A program made the position numbers and the translations under genes. Of a stretch of 64,000 nt of DNA, positions 11,293 to 20,513 are shown in pieces. The notes under the pieces are model-generated. The model did no database searches. It was not told where the DNA came from and saw only the letters and a program-made list of their open reading frames with translations. This stretch comes from Natronoarchaeum mannanilyticum (GTDB lineage Archaea > Halobacteriota > Halobacteria > Halobacteriales > Natronoarchaeaceae). The stretch spans positions 124,001 to 188,000 of the forward strand of contig NZ_BAAADV010000007.1 in the NCBI RefSeq assembly GCF_039522665.1, in the 5' to 3' direction. Each line of letters starts with the position of its first letter. Position 1 is the first letter of the stretch.

Positions 11293-13785
11293 ATGACCTC
11301 GTTTCAGTCGACGCTCGGTGACGAGGCGGGGATCGCAGAGGAGCTGGCAGAGAGCCAGCAGGCGATCTCCATCGCCGAGTTCTTCGAGAAGAACAAGCAC
11401 ATGCTCGGGTTCGACAGCGGGGCCCGAGGGCTGGTCACGGCCGTCAAGGAGGCCGTCGACAATTCGCTGGACGCCGCCGAGGAGGCGGGGATCCTGCCCG
11501 ACATCTACGTCGAGATCCGGGAGTCCGGCGACTACTACACGCTGATCGTCGAGGACAACGGGCCCGGCATCACCAAGGAGCAGCTCCCCAAGGTGTTCGG
11601 GAAGCTGCTGTACGGCTCCCGCTTCCACGCCCGCGAGCAGTCCCGCGGCCAGCAGGGGATCGGCATCTCGGCGGCCGTCCTCTACTCCCAGCTCACCAGC
11701 GGGAAGCCGGCCAAGATCACCAGCCGGACGCAGGGGTCGGACGAGGCGCAGTACTTCGAGCTGATCATCGACACCGACACCAACGAGCCCGAGATCCGGA
11801 CCGAGGAGACGACCTCCTGGGACCGCACGCACGGCACGCGGATCGAGCTGGAGATGGAGGCCAACATGCGGGCCCGGAGCCAGCTCCACGACTACATCAA
11901 GCACACCGCGGTCGTCAACCCCCACGCGCGCATCGAACTCAAAGAGCCGAAGAACCATTTCAAGGGCGAGCGCGCCGAGGAAGCCGAACTCCCCGACGAG
12001 ACCGAGGAGATCCGCCCGCATCCCCACGGCGTCGAGCTCGGAACGGTCCTCAAGATGCTGGCGGCAACCGACTCGCACTCGATGTCCGGGTTCATGCAGG
12101 AGGAGTTCACCCGCGTCGGGAAGAAGACCGCCGACAGCGTGACCGACAACTTCCGGGACAAGCACTACGGCCGAGAGATGACGTGGACGCTCCCGCGGCC
12201 CCACGAGGACGCCGACGTCGCGGAGGCCGTGGCCGACGCGACCAACGGGAAGGGGCCCGAGGCCACCGAGGCGTTCGGCGAGGCGGTCGTCGATCAGCTC
12301 GACGACCTCGACCGGGTCGCCCACTACCACGTCGAAGACGCCGTCGCGGCGGCGGCCGACGAGGTCGCCGAGGAGCACGGCGCGACGCTGGGCGACACCG
12401 TCCGGGAGAACGCCGTCGATGCGGCGTGGACGGCGATCACCGAGGGTGCGACCGGCGAAGACGCCGATGCGGACGCGGCCGGCGACGCGGCGGACGCCGA
12501 CGCCGAAGCGACGACCGGCGCCGGCGGACGCCGCGCCGACAGCCTCCACGGCATCGTCGACGAGGCGACGAGCACCCGGAAGGACGACGCGACGGTGCGG
12601 GGCGTCGCCGAGCGCCTCGCCGAGAAGTTCGAGAGCGCGGACGACGAGCGCGACCGAGTGACCCGCGCCGAACTTCGCGAGTACCTCGACCGCTCGGTCG
12701 AGATGTTCCAGAAGACCGACGACGAGGTGACGTTCGGCGACACGGCCCGCGAGAACGTCGTCGAGGCGCTGTGGACCCGCGCGCGGACGGTCCCGGACGA
12801 CCCGCCGCTCGTGCGGGAACTGGCCGACGACCGCGACGCCGCCAGCGACCTGCTGGAGGCGATGCGAACGAGCGACATCATGGCGCCGCCGACGAACTGC
12901 CTCGCGCCGATCGAGGCCGACCTCGTCGAAGCCGGACTTCGAAAGGAGTTCGACGCCGACTTCTACGCGGCGGCGACGCGCGACGCCGAAGTTCACGGCG
13001 GCGACCCGTTCATCGTCGAGGCCGGCATCGCCTACGGCGGCGAGCTCGAAGCCGAGGGCAAGGCCGACGTCATGCGGTTCGCCAACCGCGTCCCGCTGGT
13101 GTACCAGCGCGGCGCCTGCGCGACGACCGACGTGATCAAGCAGATCGGCTGGCGCAACTACAACCTCGACCAGCCGGGCGGGAGCGGCATCCCGAACGGG
13201 CCCGCGGTGCTGATGGTCCACGTCGCGTCGACGAACGTGCCGTTCACCAGCGAGTCCAAGGACGCCGTGGCGAACGTCCCGGAGATCGAAGACGAGATCG
13301 AACTCGCGATCCGCGAGGCGGCCCGCGAGCTCAAAAGTTACCTCAAGAAGCGCAAGTCCCTGGAGAAGCGCAAGCGCAAGCAGGACGTGCTCGCCGACAT
13401 CCTCCCCGAGATGGCCGAGAAGGTCGCGGAGGTCACCGGCAACGACGAGCCGAACTTCGACGACGCGCTCGCGCGCATCATGAACAACGTGCTCGTCGAG
13501 CGCGAGATCAAGGCCAACGGCGCGGGCAGCGAGGTGACCGTCACCGTCGAGAACAACTCCAGCACCAACGAATCGCTCGAAGTGACCGACATCGTCACGG
13601 CCGAGCCGACCGACCTCCCCGACGACGCGACCGTCGTCGAGATGGACGGCGAGTGGTTCGTCAAGTGGTCCGCGGACGTATCGAGCGACGACGAAGCGAC
13701 GCTGTCGTACGCGACGGCTGACGACGCCGAGTTCGACCTGAGCGTCGAGGGCGTCGAAGACGCGAAACTCACCATCAACCAATGA
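11293..13785 (+). CDS. top6B: DNA topoisomerase VI subunit B
   Basis: An 830-residue type IIB topoisomerase ATPase subunit. The GHKL site is clear: [38 protein letters not shown]. It is followed by the H2TH and transducer domains (PTNCLAPIE, the conserved switch region, about residue 533). At roughly 300-530 there is a long acidic region, including an Asp/Ala low-complexity stretch, which makes the protein much longer than the ~530-residue crenarchaeal and methanogen versions. A C-terminal Ig-like domain ([17 protein letters not shown]) is present. The ATG at 11293 fits the TATA position. Its stop overlaps the start of top6A by four bases (ATGA). Confidence 0.95.
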   Translation: MTSFQSTLGDEAGIAEELAESQQAISIAEFFEKNKHMLGFDSGARGLVTAVKEAVDNSLDAAEEAGILPDIYVEIRESGDYYTLIVEDNGPGITKEQLPKVFGKLLYGSRFHAREQSRGQQGIGISAAVLYSQLTSGKPAKITSRTQGSDEAQYFELIIDTDTNEPEIRTEETTSWDRTHGTRIELEMEANMRARSQLHDYIKHTAVVNPHARIELKEPKNHFKGERAEEAELPDETEEIRPHPHGVELGTVLKMLAATDSHSMSGFMQEEFTRVGKKTADSVTDNFRDKHYGREMTWTLPRPHEDADVAEAVADATNGKGPEATEAFGEAVVDQLDDLDRVAHYHVEDAVAAAADEVAEEHGATLGDTVRENAVDAAWTAITEGATGEDADADAAGDAADADAEATTGAGGRRADSLHGIVDEATSTRKDDATVRGVAERLAEKFESADDERDRVTRAELREYLDRSVEMFQKTDDEVTFGDTARENVVEALWTRARTVPDDPPLVRELADDRDAASDLLEAMRTSDIMAPPTNCLAPIEADLVEAGLRKEFDADFYAAATRDAEVHGGDPFIVEAGIAYGGELEAEGKADVMRFANRVPLVYQRGACATTDVIKQIGWRNYNLDQPGGSGIPNGPAVLMVHVASTNVPFTSESKDAVANVPEIEDEIELAIREAARELKSYLKKRKSLEKRKRKQDVLADILPEMAEKVAEVTGNDEPNFDDALARIMNNVLVEREIKANGAGSEVTVTVENNSSTNESLEVTDIVTAEPTDLPDDATVVEMDGEWFVKWSADVSSDDEATLSYATADDAEFDLSVEGVEDAKLTINQ

Positions 13786-14873
13786 GCAGCGACACCAGTT
13801 CCGAGGCCCAGCAGAAGCTGATCGACCTTGCGGCGGAGTTCTACGACCAGATGGACAGCGGGGAGATCCCCGAGATGTCCATTCCGACCCGCACCAAGAG
13901 CAACATCGTCTTCGACGAGGACGAGGACGTCTGGGTGTACGGCGAGCGCGAGAGCACGCGCTCGGCCAACAGCATCCGCGGCGCCCGCAAGCTGCTGAAG
14001 GCGATCTACACCATCGAGTTCCTCGACAACCAGCTAGAGGAGGACCGCTCGTCGACCCTGCGTGAACTGTACTACCTCTCGGAGTCGTGGGACTCGAACG
14101 AGGCCCAGTTCAACGATCAGGACGAGTCCAACCAGCTCATCGAGGACCTCGAAATCGTCTCGGAGGTCACCCGCGAGGACTTCCACATGCGCCCGGAGGA
14201 GTCGGGCGCGACGGTGATGGGTCCGCTGCGCCTGCGGGAACAGACCCGCCGCGGCGAGCGCGAGATCCACTGCCAGGAGGACGTCGGCGAAGGCGGTTAC
14301 CAGATCCCGAACAACCCCGACACGATCGAGTTCCTCGAGTGCGACGCCGACTTCGTCCTCGCGGTGGAGACCGGCGGCATGCGCGACCGGCTCGTCGAGA
14401 ACGGCTTCGACGAGGAACACAACGCGCTGGTCGTCCACCTCAAGGGCCAGCCCGCCCGCGCGACCCGCCGGCTCACCCGCCGGCTCCACGACGAGCTCGG
14501 CCTGCCGGTCACCGTGTTCACTGACGGCGACCCCTGGTCCTACCGGATCTACGGCTCGGTCGCGTACGGGTCGATCAAGTCCGCGCACCTCTCGGAGTAC
14601 CTCGCGACCCCGGAGGCGCAGTTCATCGGCGTCCAGCCCGAGGACATCGTCGAGTACGACCTGCCGACCGATCCCCTCAGCGACTCCGACATCAACGCCC
14701 TGGAGAGCGAGCTGGAGGACCCGCGCTACCAGACCGATTACTGGGAGGAACAGATCGAGCTTCAGCTCGACATCGGCAAGAAGTCCGAGCAGCAGGCCCT
14801 GGCGTCCCACGGCCTGGACTTCGTGACCGAGACGTACCTGCCCGAACGTCTCAGCGATATGGGCGTTCTGTAA
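13782..14873 (+). CDS. top6A: DNA topoisomerase VI subunit A (Spo11-like)
   Basis: The 363-residue DNA-cleaving subunit, homologous to eukaryotic Spo11. The catalytic tyrosine is in [12 protein letters not shown], most likely Tyr98. The TOPRIM residues are Glu in VLAVETGGM and the acidic pair in [13 protein letters not shown]. With Top6B it forms an A2B2 enzyme that relaxes and decatenates DNA by ATP-dependent double-strand passage. The overlapping ATGA start with top6B implies translational coupling and balanced subunits. Confidence 0.96.
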   Translation: MSSDTSSEAQQKLIDLAAEFYDQMDSGEIPEMSIPTRTKSNIVFDEDEDVWVYGERESTRSANSIRGARKLLKAIYTIEFLDNQLEEDRSSTLRELYYLSESWDSNEAQFNDQDESNQLIEDLEIVSEVTREDFHMRPEESGATVMGPLRLREQTRRGEREIHCQEDVGEGGYQIPNNPDTIEFLECDADFVLAVETGGMRDRLVENGFDEEHNALVVHLKGQPARATRRLTRRLHDELGLPVTVFTDGDPWSYRIYGSVAYGSIKSAHLSEYLATPEAQFIGVQPEDIVEYDLPTDPLSDSDINALESELEDPRYQTDYWEEQIELQLDIGKKSEQQALASHGLDFVTETYLPERLSDMGVL

Positions 14874-14958
14874 GGGCGCGCGTCGAATCTGGAGACGACC
14901 TTCGGTTTTCTCGTCGGCCACGCACGATTTAACCCCGTCGCGTCCTACACTACAATAG

Positions 14959-15219
14959 ATGTCACCAGATAGCACGGCCGACGACGAGAAGCTGTACGTG
15001 ATCTACTGGTGCGAGGAGAACGGGTACGCCGGGAGCTGCGATTTCGTCCCCGCCGAGTCGCTTGACGACGCGCGCGAGCGCTCGACGTACGCGAGCGGGA
15101 GCGTCGCCCACCAGCGGCTCATCTTCGAGGGAACGTACGGGGAGTTTCGCGAGCACGTCGCCGAGGAGCTCGACGACGAGTCCAGGGACGAGCGGCGGTT
15201 CTCGATCGAGTGGGGCTGA
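14959..15219 (+). CDS. Small acidic conserved protein (86 aa), unknown
   Basis: An 86-residue protein with a compact alpha/beta look: LYVIYWCEENGYAGSCDF, then ALDDARE-like helix and QRLIFEGTYGEF. Codon usage and acidic composition match neighbouring genes, and a TATA-like GATTTAACC lies about 30 bases upstream of the ATG, so expression is likely. Two cysteines (in WCEEN and GSCDF) might pair or bind metal. I do not recognise a family. Confidence 0.6.
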   Translation: MSPDSTADDEKLYVIYWCEENGYAGSCDFVPAESLDDARERSTYASGSVAHQRLIFEGTYGEFREHVAEELDDESRDERRFSIEWG

Positions 15220-15351
15220 GCGCGACCTCGGCCGCGCGACGCCGTACCGGCCGCTGTGCCGACTACGTTTCGAGCGGGCGAAGTCCGGTCCTTGCTCCGG
15301 GAACGGCTCGCCGACTTCTCCGTCGAGTTCTGAGCGGGCCGATCGGCGTGA

Positions 15352-15603
15352 TCAGCCCCGAACGGGGACGCGCTCTTCGAGTTGCTCTTTCCGCTCGGCG
15401 GCTGCCGCGGCGAGTCGCTCGCCGGGGGCCGCTCGCAACTCGCCGATCAGGGCGCCGACGAGGCCGCCGACCGCCGCTCCGGCGGTGGCTGCCTTGAAGC
15501 CGTAGAAGCCGCCGACGGCGCCGCCGATCCCGCCGAAGACCCCGGCGTATCGTGCTCGTAGAACTGCACGCTTGGCGCGATGGACTCGGTCTCGGACCTG
15601 CAT
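15352..15603 (-). CDS. Small glycine-zipper membrane protein (83 aa)
   Basis: Eighty-three residues from the ATG at 15603 (an upstream TTG at 15630 is less likely). A basic N-terminus (VRDRVHRAKRAVLRARY) precedes a Gly/Ala-rich region with GxxxG spacing (GVFGGIGGAVGGFYGF ... AVGGLVGALIGEL), suggesting a glycine-zipper hairpin in or on the membrane, then a charged helical tail. Function unknown; such proteins occur near stress and envelope genes. Converges with the plus-strand gene at 14959. Confidence 0.55.
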   Translation of the reverse strand: MQVRDRVHRAKRAVLRARYAGVFGGIGGAVGGFYGFKAATAGAAVGGLVGALIGELRAAPGERLAAAAAERKEQLEERVPVRG

Positions 15604-15679
15604 GGGCGACCGTACGTTCTCGCGGTTCAAGTATTCTCCCGGAGCGACGGGTGGCGGAGCGACCGGAGCGCGGAGTCGC

Positions 15680-16426
15680 CTACTCGTCGAGCGCCACGGG
15701 GATGCCGCGATCGGCGACGTCGAGCGCGAACACTTCGGAATCGGCTTCCAGCCCCGCGAACGTGTTGTAGTGGATCGGGACGACCAGATCGGGATCGAGC
15801 GCCGCGGCGAGCTCGGCGGCCTCGCGGCGGCCCATCGTGAAGTTGCCGCTGATCGACGGCAGGAACGCGTCGACGTCCAGTTCCTCGTGGCCCGGCAGCA
15901 CGTCCGAGTCGCCCGGCCAGAACACGGCGGTATCGCCGATCGTGAGGTGGTAGCCGACGCCGATTCCTTCGGGGTGGTACGGCTCGCCCTGCTCGTCGAC
16001 GTGCGGGCCGTCGGGCTCGTTGTACGCCGCGATCGTCCGAACGATCACGTCCTCGAACAGCCGATCGGTGTGCTCGTCGACGCGGACGACGTCCTGGGGC
16101 AGGTCGTCGAGCGGTTCGACGTCCCGGTCGATCCCCGGCGGGTAGACGGCGTCGTAGACGACGACCGTCGCGTCCTCGCGCGCGACCCGGCGGATGCCGT
16201 CGGAGTCGTAGTGGTGGTCGTGGGTCACCAGCACGAGGTCGCCGTCCCGCGCGTCGTAGTCCCGGGCCGGCGGATGGCCGACGCCCTCGGTGTCGGGCGT
16301 CCACTCGCCGGTCAGCGTGCCGTAGCGGCCGGGGTCGAGGTAAACCACGGTCCCGTCGCCGTCCTCGATGCGGACGGTCGCGTAGCCGAGCCAGTCGATC
16401 GTCAGGTCGCCGCGGCTGATCGTCAT
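15680..16426 (-). CDS. MBL-fold metal-dependent hydrolase (UlaG-like)
   Basis: A 248-residue single-domain metallo-beta-lactamase fold enzyme. The metal motif reads THDHHYD (HxHxxD family variant), with later ligands in FWPGDSD and PIHYNTF. This is the compact UlaG/YtkL-type layout, generally Zn- or Mn-dependent hydrolases of lactones, phosphodiesters or thioesters. The specific substrate cannot be told. Transcribed leftward and separated from the ligase gene by 70 bases, so an operon with the ligase is possible. Confidence 0.78.
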   Translation of the reverse strand: MTISRGDLTIDWLGYATVRIEDGDGTVVYLDPGRYGTLTGEWTPDTEGVGHPPARDYDARDGDLVLVTHDHHYDSDGIRRVAREDATVVVYDAVYPPGIDRDVEPLDDLPQDVVRVDEHTDRLFEDVIVRTIAAYNEPDGPHVDEQGEPYHPEGIGVGYHLTIGDTAVFWPGDSDVLPGHEELDVDAFLPSISGNFTMGRREAAELAAALDPDLVVPIHYNTFAGLEADSEVFALDVADRGIPVALDE

Positions 16427-16496
16427 GCTCGGTGATTCGGGCTCCCCGGATTCAAGGGTTCGGTTCGCGATGCGACGTGACGCCGACGCTCCCCGA

Positions 16497-18203
16497 CTAC
16501 TGTCTGTCGGCCAGCCGCTCGACGCGCTCTAACGTGTCGACGTCGTCGGGATCGAGGTCCTCGCGGACGCCGACGAACCGCGGGAACCGGAGCGCGTAGC
16601 CCGACGAGTACGTCGGCGAGGCCTGGATCTCCTCGTAGCCGACCTCGAACACGACGGCCGGTTCGACGTCGACCTCCTGGCCGTCCTCCGCCCGGACGTG
16701 GGGGTCGAGCAGCCCGGTCAGCTCTTCGAGCTCCTCGTCGGTGATCCCGGTCGCGACCTTGCCGATCGTCTCGTACTCGCCCCGGTCGTCGACGCGGGCC
16801 GACAGCAGGAACGTTCCGAGGAACGTCGCGCGCCGACCTTCGCCCCACTCGGCGCCCGTCACGACGAGGTCGAGCGTCTCGACGTCGGGCTTGCGCTTGA
16901 GCCAGTTCTTCCCGCGGCGCCCCGGCGAGTACGTCGATTCGGGGTTCTTGAGCATGATCCCCTCGTGGCCCGCGTCCAGCGCGTCGGCGTCGATCGTCTC
17001 GATCTCGTCGGGATCGTCAGAACGCCAGAGCTTCGAGAGCCCCTCGACGTCGGCCGCGGTGTCGTCCGGCGCCACGCCGCCGTCGTCGAGCACTCCGGCG
17101 AGCCGCTCGTGACGCTCCGCGAGCGGCGCGTCGAGCAGATCCTCCCCGTCCGCGTGCAGGCAGTCGAAGAAGGCGGGACGAACCGCGACCTCCTCGCGGG
17201 CGGCCGCGACGTCGTGCTTGCGCCGGAACCGGCGCAGGACGTTCTGGAAGGGTAGCGGCTCGCCGTCGTCGTCGATCGCCACGACCTCGCCGTCGAGGAT
17301 CGCGGGGACGTCGATGCGCTCCTCGGCGAACTCGACGACCTCGGGGAGCGCGTCGGTGACGTCCTCCATGTTCCTGGAGTAAACGCGGGTGAGCCCCTCG
17401 GGTTCGTGATGTAGCTGGACGCGCGCGCCGTCGAATTTCCACTCGACTGCGGCCTCGTCCCAGTCGTCGAGCGCGTCGGTGACCGCCCCGGCCTGCGCGA
17501 GCATCGCCTGGACCGGGCGGCCGATCTCCAGAGTGAGCTCCGCGAGCCCGTCGACGCCGTCGTCGCGCGCGACCGCGGCGACGAGGCCGTAGTCGTTCGA
17601 GACCTGCAGGGCGCGCTCGACCTCGTCGACGGGGACGTCGAACGCCTCCGCGACGGCGTCCCGAACCGCGCCCTCGCCGACGCCGATGCGCATCTCCGAG
17701 AGAACGATCCGGACGAGATACTTCGCTTCCTCGGGAGAACACTGATTGAGCAGCCCGAATAGGAGGTCGATCTTGGCGTCCTGACTCCCCTCGCCCTCGG
17801 TTTCCGCGAGCGTTTCCAGCTCCTCCGTAACGTCCCCCACCGTGAGGTCCTCGCTACCGCCGCCAGCACCGGCGCCGAACGCTCCCAGCCCGGTCTGGCC
17901 GCCCAGATCGTAGCTCGCCGCGACCTCGCCGATCTCGCCGCGTTCCGCCAGCTCGTCCTCGACGTCGTCGGCGTCGACGTTCTGCCCGGCAGCGCGGGCG
18001 ATCGCCTCGTAGAGGTAGCTCGGTCCGACGTCCAGCGTCGTCGAGTCGTGGTCGGGGAACACCCGCCCCTGGACGAACCGCGCGACGACGGGCAAGTTCT
18101 CGTCGGCGGCGTCGAGCAGGTCGGTGACCAGAGCGACGACTTCGAGGTCGGCCGGTTCGGCCTCGATCTCCGCGGCGCGCTCGGCGAACTCCCGGAACTC
18201 CAT
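16497..18203 (-). CDS. lig: ATP-dependent DNA ligase
   Basis: A 568-residue archaeal type I-like DNA ligase. The N-terminal DNA-binding domain spans about 1-230. The adenylated lysine is Lys256 in EWKFDGARV (motif I). Motif III is AILDGEVVAID, and motifs IV-V are EGIMLKNP and GRRGKNWLKRKPD; an OB-fold follows. It seals nicks during replication and repair. The ATG at 18203 is chosen because a TATA-like GTTTATTGAC lies about 27 bases upstream; the longer frame adds nine unmatched residues. A short Gly-rich loop (about 107-116) is an unremarkable insertion. Confidence 0.95.
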   Translation of the reverse strand: MEFREFAERAAEIEAEPADLEVVALVTDLLDAADENLPVVARFVQGRVFPDHDSTTLDVGPSYLYEAIARAAGQNVDADDVEDELAERGEIGEVAASYDLGGQTGLGAFGAGAGGGSEDLTVGDVTEELETLAETEGEGSQDAKIDLLFGLLNQCSPEEAKYLVRIVLSEMRIGVGEGAVRDAVAEAFDVPVDEVERALQVSNDYGLVAAVARDDGVDGLAELTLEIGRPVQAMLAQAGAVTDALDDWDEAAVEWKFDGARVQLHHEPEGLTRVYSRNMEDVTDALPEVVEFAEERIDVPAILDGEVVAIDDDGEPLPFQNVLRRFRRKHDVAAAREEVAVRPAFFDCLHADGEDLLDAPLAERHERLAGVLDDGGVAPDDTAADVEGLSKLWRSDDPDEIETIDADALDAGHEGIMLKNPESTYSPGRRGKNWLKRKPDVETLDLVVTGAEWGEGRRATFLGTFLLSARVDDRGEYETIGKVATGITDEELEELTGLLDPHVRAEDGQEVDVEPAVVFEVGYEEIQASPTYSSGYALRFPRFVGVREDLDPDDVDTLERVERLADRQ

Positions 18204-18341
18204 CGCACGCCGGTACGTCGGTGGGGTCAATAAACGATCCGGACCGTCTCCGCCCCCAGCGTCGATTCAAAGGGTTTCAAGGGTGCGCTTTCGTCGCAGT
18301 CGTCGGTTTCAAGGAACTCGGCCGCGCAGTGAGCCACACAC

Positions 18342-19916
18342 ATGCCGGAGGCCGACCTGGCGGCGGCGGTGGACGACGTGCTGTCGATCGATCCAGAAGA
18401 GTTCCAGTCGGCCGTCGACGCCGACGCGGAGGTAATCAAGTCCGAGCTCCGGGACGGCACCTTCGACAACTCCCAGGCGATCGTGGGGCTGGAGTACGAG
18501 TTCTACGCGGTCGCCAACCCCGCCGACGACCCCTGGACGACGGGCGCCGAGGACGGCGGGACGCTCAAGCGCGTCCCGCGGCGGCTGCTCGAACTCATCG
18601 GGTTCGAGAAGGAACTGGGGCTGCACAACGCCGAGATGACCGTCAGCCCGCAGCCGCTCAACTCCTACGGGCTCGCAGCACAGGAGGCGGAGGTCAACGC
18701 GCGGCTCTCGGCCGCCCAGGAGCGCACGCGCGCCGAGGGGATGCAGCTGGTCAGCGACGGCCTCTGGACGATCCCGCCGGAGGGCGAGAGCGCCCGGAGC
18801 TACCTCACCGACAGCATCGAGGACCGGGGCGTCCGGATCGCCTCGAACATGAGCGACTCCGTGCGCTACCACGCGATGGCCAACACCGAGGCCGCAGACG
18901 ACGTCGGGCTCCGGATCGACGCGCCCCACGTCAGCCTACAGGGCGACACGGTGATGCCAGAGAGTGTGATCACGTCGATCCAGCCCCACTATCAGGTGCC
19001 CCAGGCGATCGACCTGCCGACGTACTTCCGGTACGCCCTGCGGATCGCCGGGCCGCTGCTCGCGCTCGGCGTCAACTCGCCGTTCTTCCCGCCGGACCTG
19101 TACGACGCCGACGCGACGGCCGAGGATATCCTCGCGGACGGCTGGATGGAACACCGGATCAGCGTGTTCGAGACGTCGCTCAACCCGCCGGACGCCGATA
19201 TGGGGGAAGGGAAAGTCCGGTTCCCGCACGATCTGGAGCACGTCGAGCAGGCGGTCGACCGGATCGCCCGTGACGACACGCTCGTACCGATGCCGGTCGA
19301 TCCGGGCAACGGGTTCGACGACGAGTTCGCCCACTTCCGGCTCAAGCACGGCACCTACTGGCGCTGGGTCCGGCCGGTGTTCGGCGGCGGGACGCGCTCG
19401 CAGGCCAACGCCCGCATCGAGTTCCGCCCGCTGCCCGCCCAGCCGACCGTCAGCGACTCGGTGGCGTTTCAGGCCGCGCTGGCCGGGCTGCTGGAGAGTC
19501 TCCCGCGGGTCGAACATCCCGTCGCCGACCTCGACTGGGAGGACGCCCGCGAGAACTTCTACGCGGCGATGCGAAACGGCATCGACGCCGACCTGCAGTG
19601 GATCACCAACTCCGGGGAGGAAACGACCGACCGGGAGACGCTGTACGCCGACCTGCTCGACCACGCCGCGGACGGCCTGCAGCGCCGCGGGCTCACCGAC
19701 ACCGAGATCGAGGAGTACCTCTGGCCGCTCCGCCAGCGCGCCCGCCACGAGCTGACGCCGGCGCGCTGGAAGCGCCGCGAGGTCAAGCAGCGCCTCGACG
19801 ACGGCGCGAGCTTCGAGGACGCGGTGTACGGGATGCAGCGCCGGTATCTCGAACGCCAGCACGACTCGCTGATCGGCGGGAGCTTCACGGACTGGCTCGA
19901 CGACCGGGAGTGGTAG
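18342..19916 (+). CDS. Glutamate-cysteine ligase-like (GCS2 family) protein
   Basis: A 524-residue cytoplasmic protein. Features of the GCS2/YbdK family are visible: VGLEYEFYAV near residue 49 (the conserved acidic Mg/ATP-binding start), LHNAEMTVSPQPL, SVRYHAMANTEA, LRIDAPHVSLQG and ARIEFRPLPAQPT. Known members make gamma-glutamylcysteine, the main low-molecular-mass thiol of haloarchaea, or other gamma-glutamyl amides. At 524 residues it is longer than the typical ~360-residue haloarchaeal GshA, with an extra helical C-terminal region, so it may act on a different amine. A 10-base direct repeat, ggtttcaagg, at 18273 and 18305 lies upstream. Confidence 0.7.
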   Translation: MPEADLAAAVDDVLSIDPEEFQSAVDADAEVIKSELRDGTFDNSQAIVGLEYEFYAVANPADDPWTTGAEDGGTLKRVPRRLLELIGFEKELGLHNAEMTVSPQPLNSYGLAAQEAEVNARLSAAQERTRAEGMQLVSDGLWTIPPEGESARSYLTDSIEDRGVRIASNMSDSVRYHAMANTEAADDVGLRIDAPHVSLQGDTVMPESVITSIQPHYQVPQAIDLPTYFRYALRIAGPLLALGVNSPFFPPDLYDADATAEDILADGWMEHRISVFETSLNPPDADMGEGKVRFPHDLEHVEQAVDRIARDDTLVPMPVDPGNGFDDEFAHFRLKHGTYWRWVRPVFGGGTRSQANARIEFRPLPAQPTVSDSVAFQAALAGLLESLPRVEHPVADLDWEDARENFYAAMRNGIDADLQWITNSGEETTDRETLYADLLDHAADGLQRRGLTDTEIEEYLWPLRQRARHELTPARWKRREVKQRLDDGASFEDAVYGMQRRYLERQHDSLIGGSFTDWLDDREW

Positions 19917-19919
19917 CGA

Positions 19920-20075
19920 TCAGAGCAGGTCTCGCGGCGAAGCTGCCCCGGCGTCCTGTAGCTCTGAATCGAACGTAACGAGGTCGGCATTCAGGACGCT
20001 TGCTGCGACTGGTCCCGTTTCGGGCTCGTCGGTTACAGCAGCCACGAGAACGTTCGTGTCGAGAAACAATCTCAT
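19920..20075 (-). pseudogene. Internally deleted VapC (PIN-domain) toxin remnant
   Basis: Encodes only 51 residues. The first part, MRLFLDTNVLVAAVTDE, is the exact N-terminus of a PIN nuclease, with the first catalytic aspartate in LDTNVL. The last part, DLVTFDSELQDAG, matches the C-terminal strand of the same family. A full PIN domain is about 130 residues, so the middle, with the remaining acidic metal ligands, is missing although the frame is kept. It should be inactive as an RNase. It overlaps the upstream antitoxin gene by four bases (ATGA), as in intact vapBC operons. Confidence 0.7.
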
Positions 20076-20224
20076 GTCCGATCGCGTAGTTCGCGGACCT
20101 CTTCGACCGAATCGACGTCAAGTTCCGCCGCCATCCCCCGGAGTCGATCACCGAGTGGTTCCCGATCTTCGTCGCCCTCGTCCGAACCGACGAACTCGGA
20201 TACGTCGCTGACGTAGACGCCCAT
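20072..20224 (-). CDS. vapB: VapB-like antitoxin (50 aa)
   Basis: A 50-residue acidic protein: MGVYVSDVSEFVGS, then a charged helical stretch ending VEEVRELRDRT. Size, charge, and position directly before and overlapping a PIN-domain gene mark it as the antitoxin of a vapBC pair. The frame is intact while its toxin partner is collapsed. A TATA-like TTTTTATCG lies about 25-30 bases upstream on this strand, so the message would be leaderless. The fold is not clear enough to assign an antitoxin class. Confidence 0.6.
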   Translation of the reverse strand: MGVYVSDVSEFVGSDEGDEDREPLGDRLRGMAAELDVDSVEEVRELRDRT

Positions 20225-20258
20225 ATCCTCGGAGACGGACGCCACCGATAAAAACAGT

Positions 20259-20275
20259 CCGCCGACAGTCGGCGG
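20259..20275. promoter_or_regulatory. Perfect 17-base palindrome upstream of the vapB TATA element
   Basis: The sequence ccgccgac-a-gtcggcgg is a perfect inverted repeat with 8-base arms. It lies immediately upstream of the TATA-like element of the vapB-like gene, where the archaeal BRE would be. Toxin-antitoxin operons are usually autorepressed through such palindromes, so an operator is a reasonable inference. It also happens to mark the start of the AT-rich patch. Confidence 0.45.
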
Positions 20276-20513
20276 TTGTGATCAAGGACAGCACCACAAG
20301 CGTCAGCAGGACTTGGTAATCGGAGGCATCTTGAACGATCGGCTCGGCAACCAGTAGTGGTAATGATGATTGTAATTTCTGATGGCTAAATACAAATATT
20401 ATTCAGTCATGGATTGAATTTGAGGATGGCTCATATTATACACACCAATTATTAATACTCTAATATTTTTCAAACCAATAATTATATCTGATGGCAATAT
20501 CTACCAATAATGG
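20276..20513. other. AT-rich gene-free stretch at island edge, with promoter of the protease gene
   Basis: Composition changes sharply to AT-rich here. No ORF, tRNA or IS end is recognisable. Near 20481-20490, ATTATATCTG is a TATA-like element about 28 bases before the ATG at 20514, again implying a leaderless transcript. The abrupt change suggests that the following two genes were acquired. Confidence 0.5.

Noticed and set aside
18273-18314. 10-base direct repeat ggtttcaagg before the GCS2 gene
   Set aside because: Too short and common to claim as an operator without conservation data.
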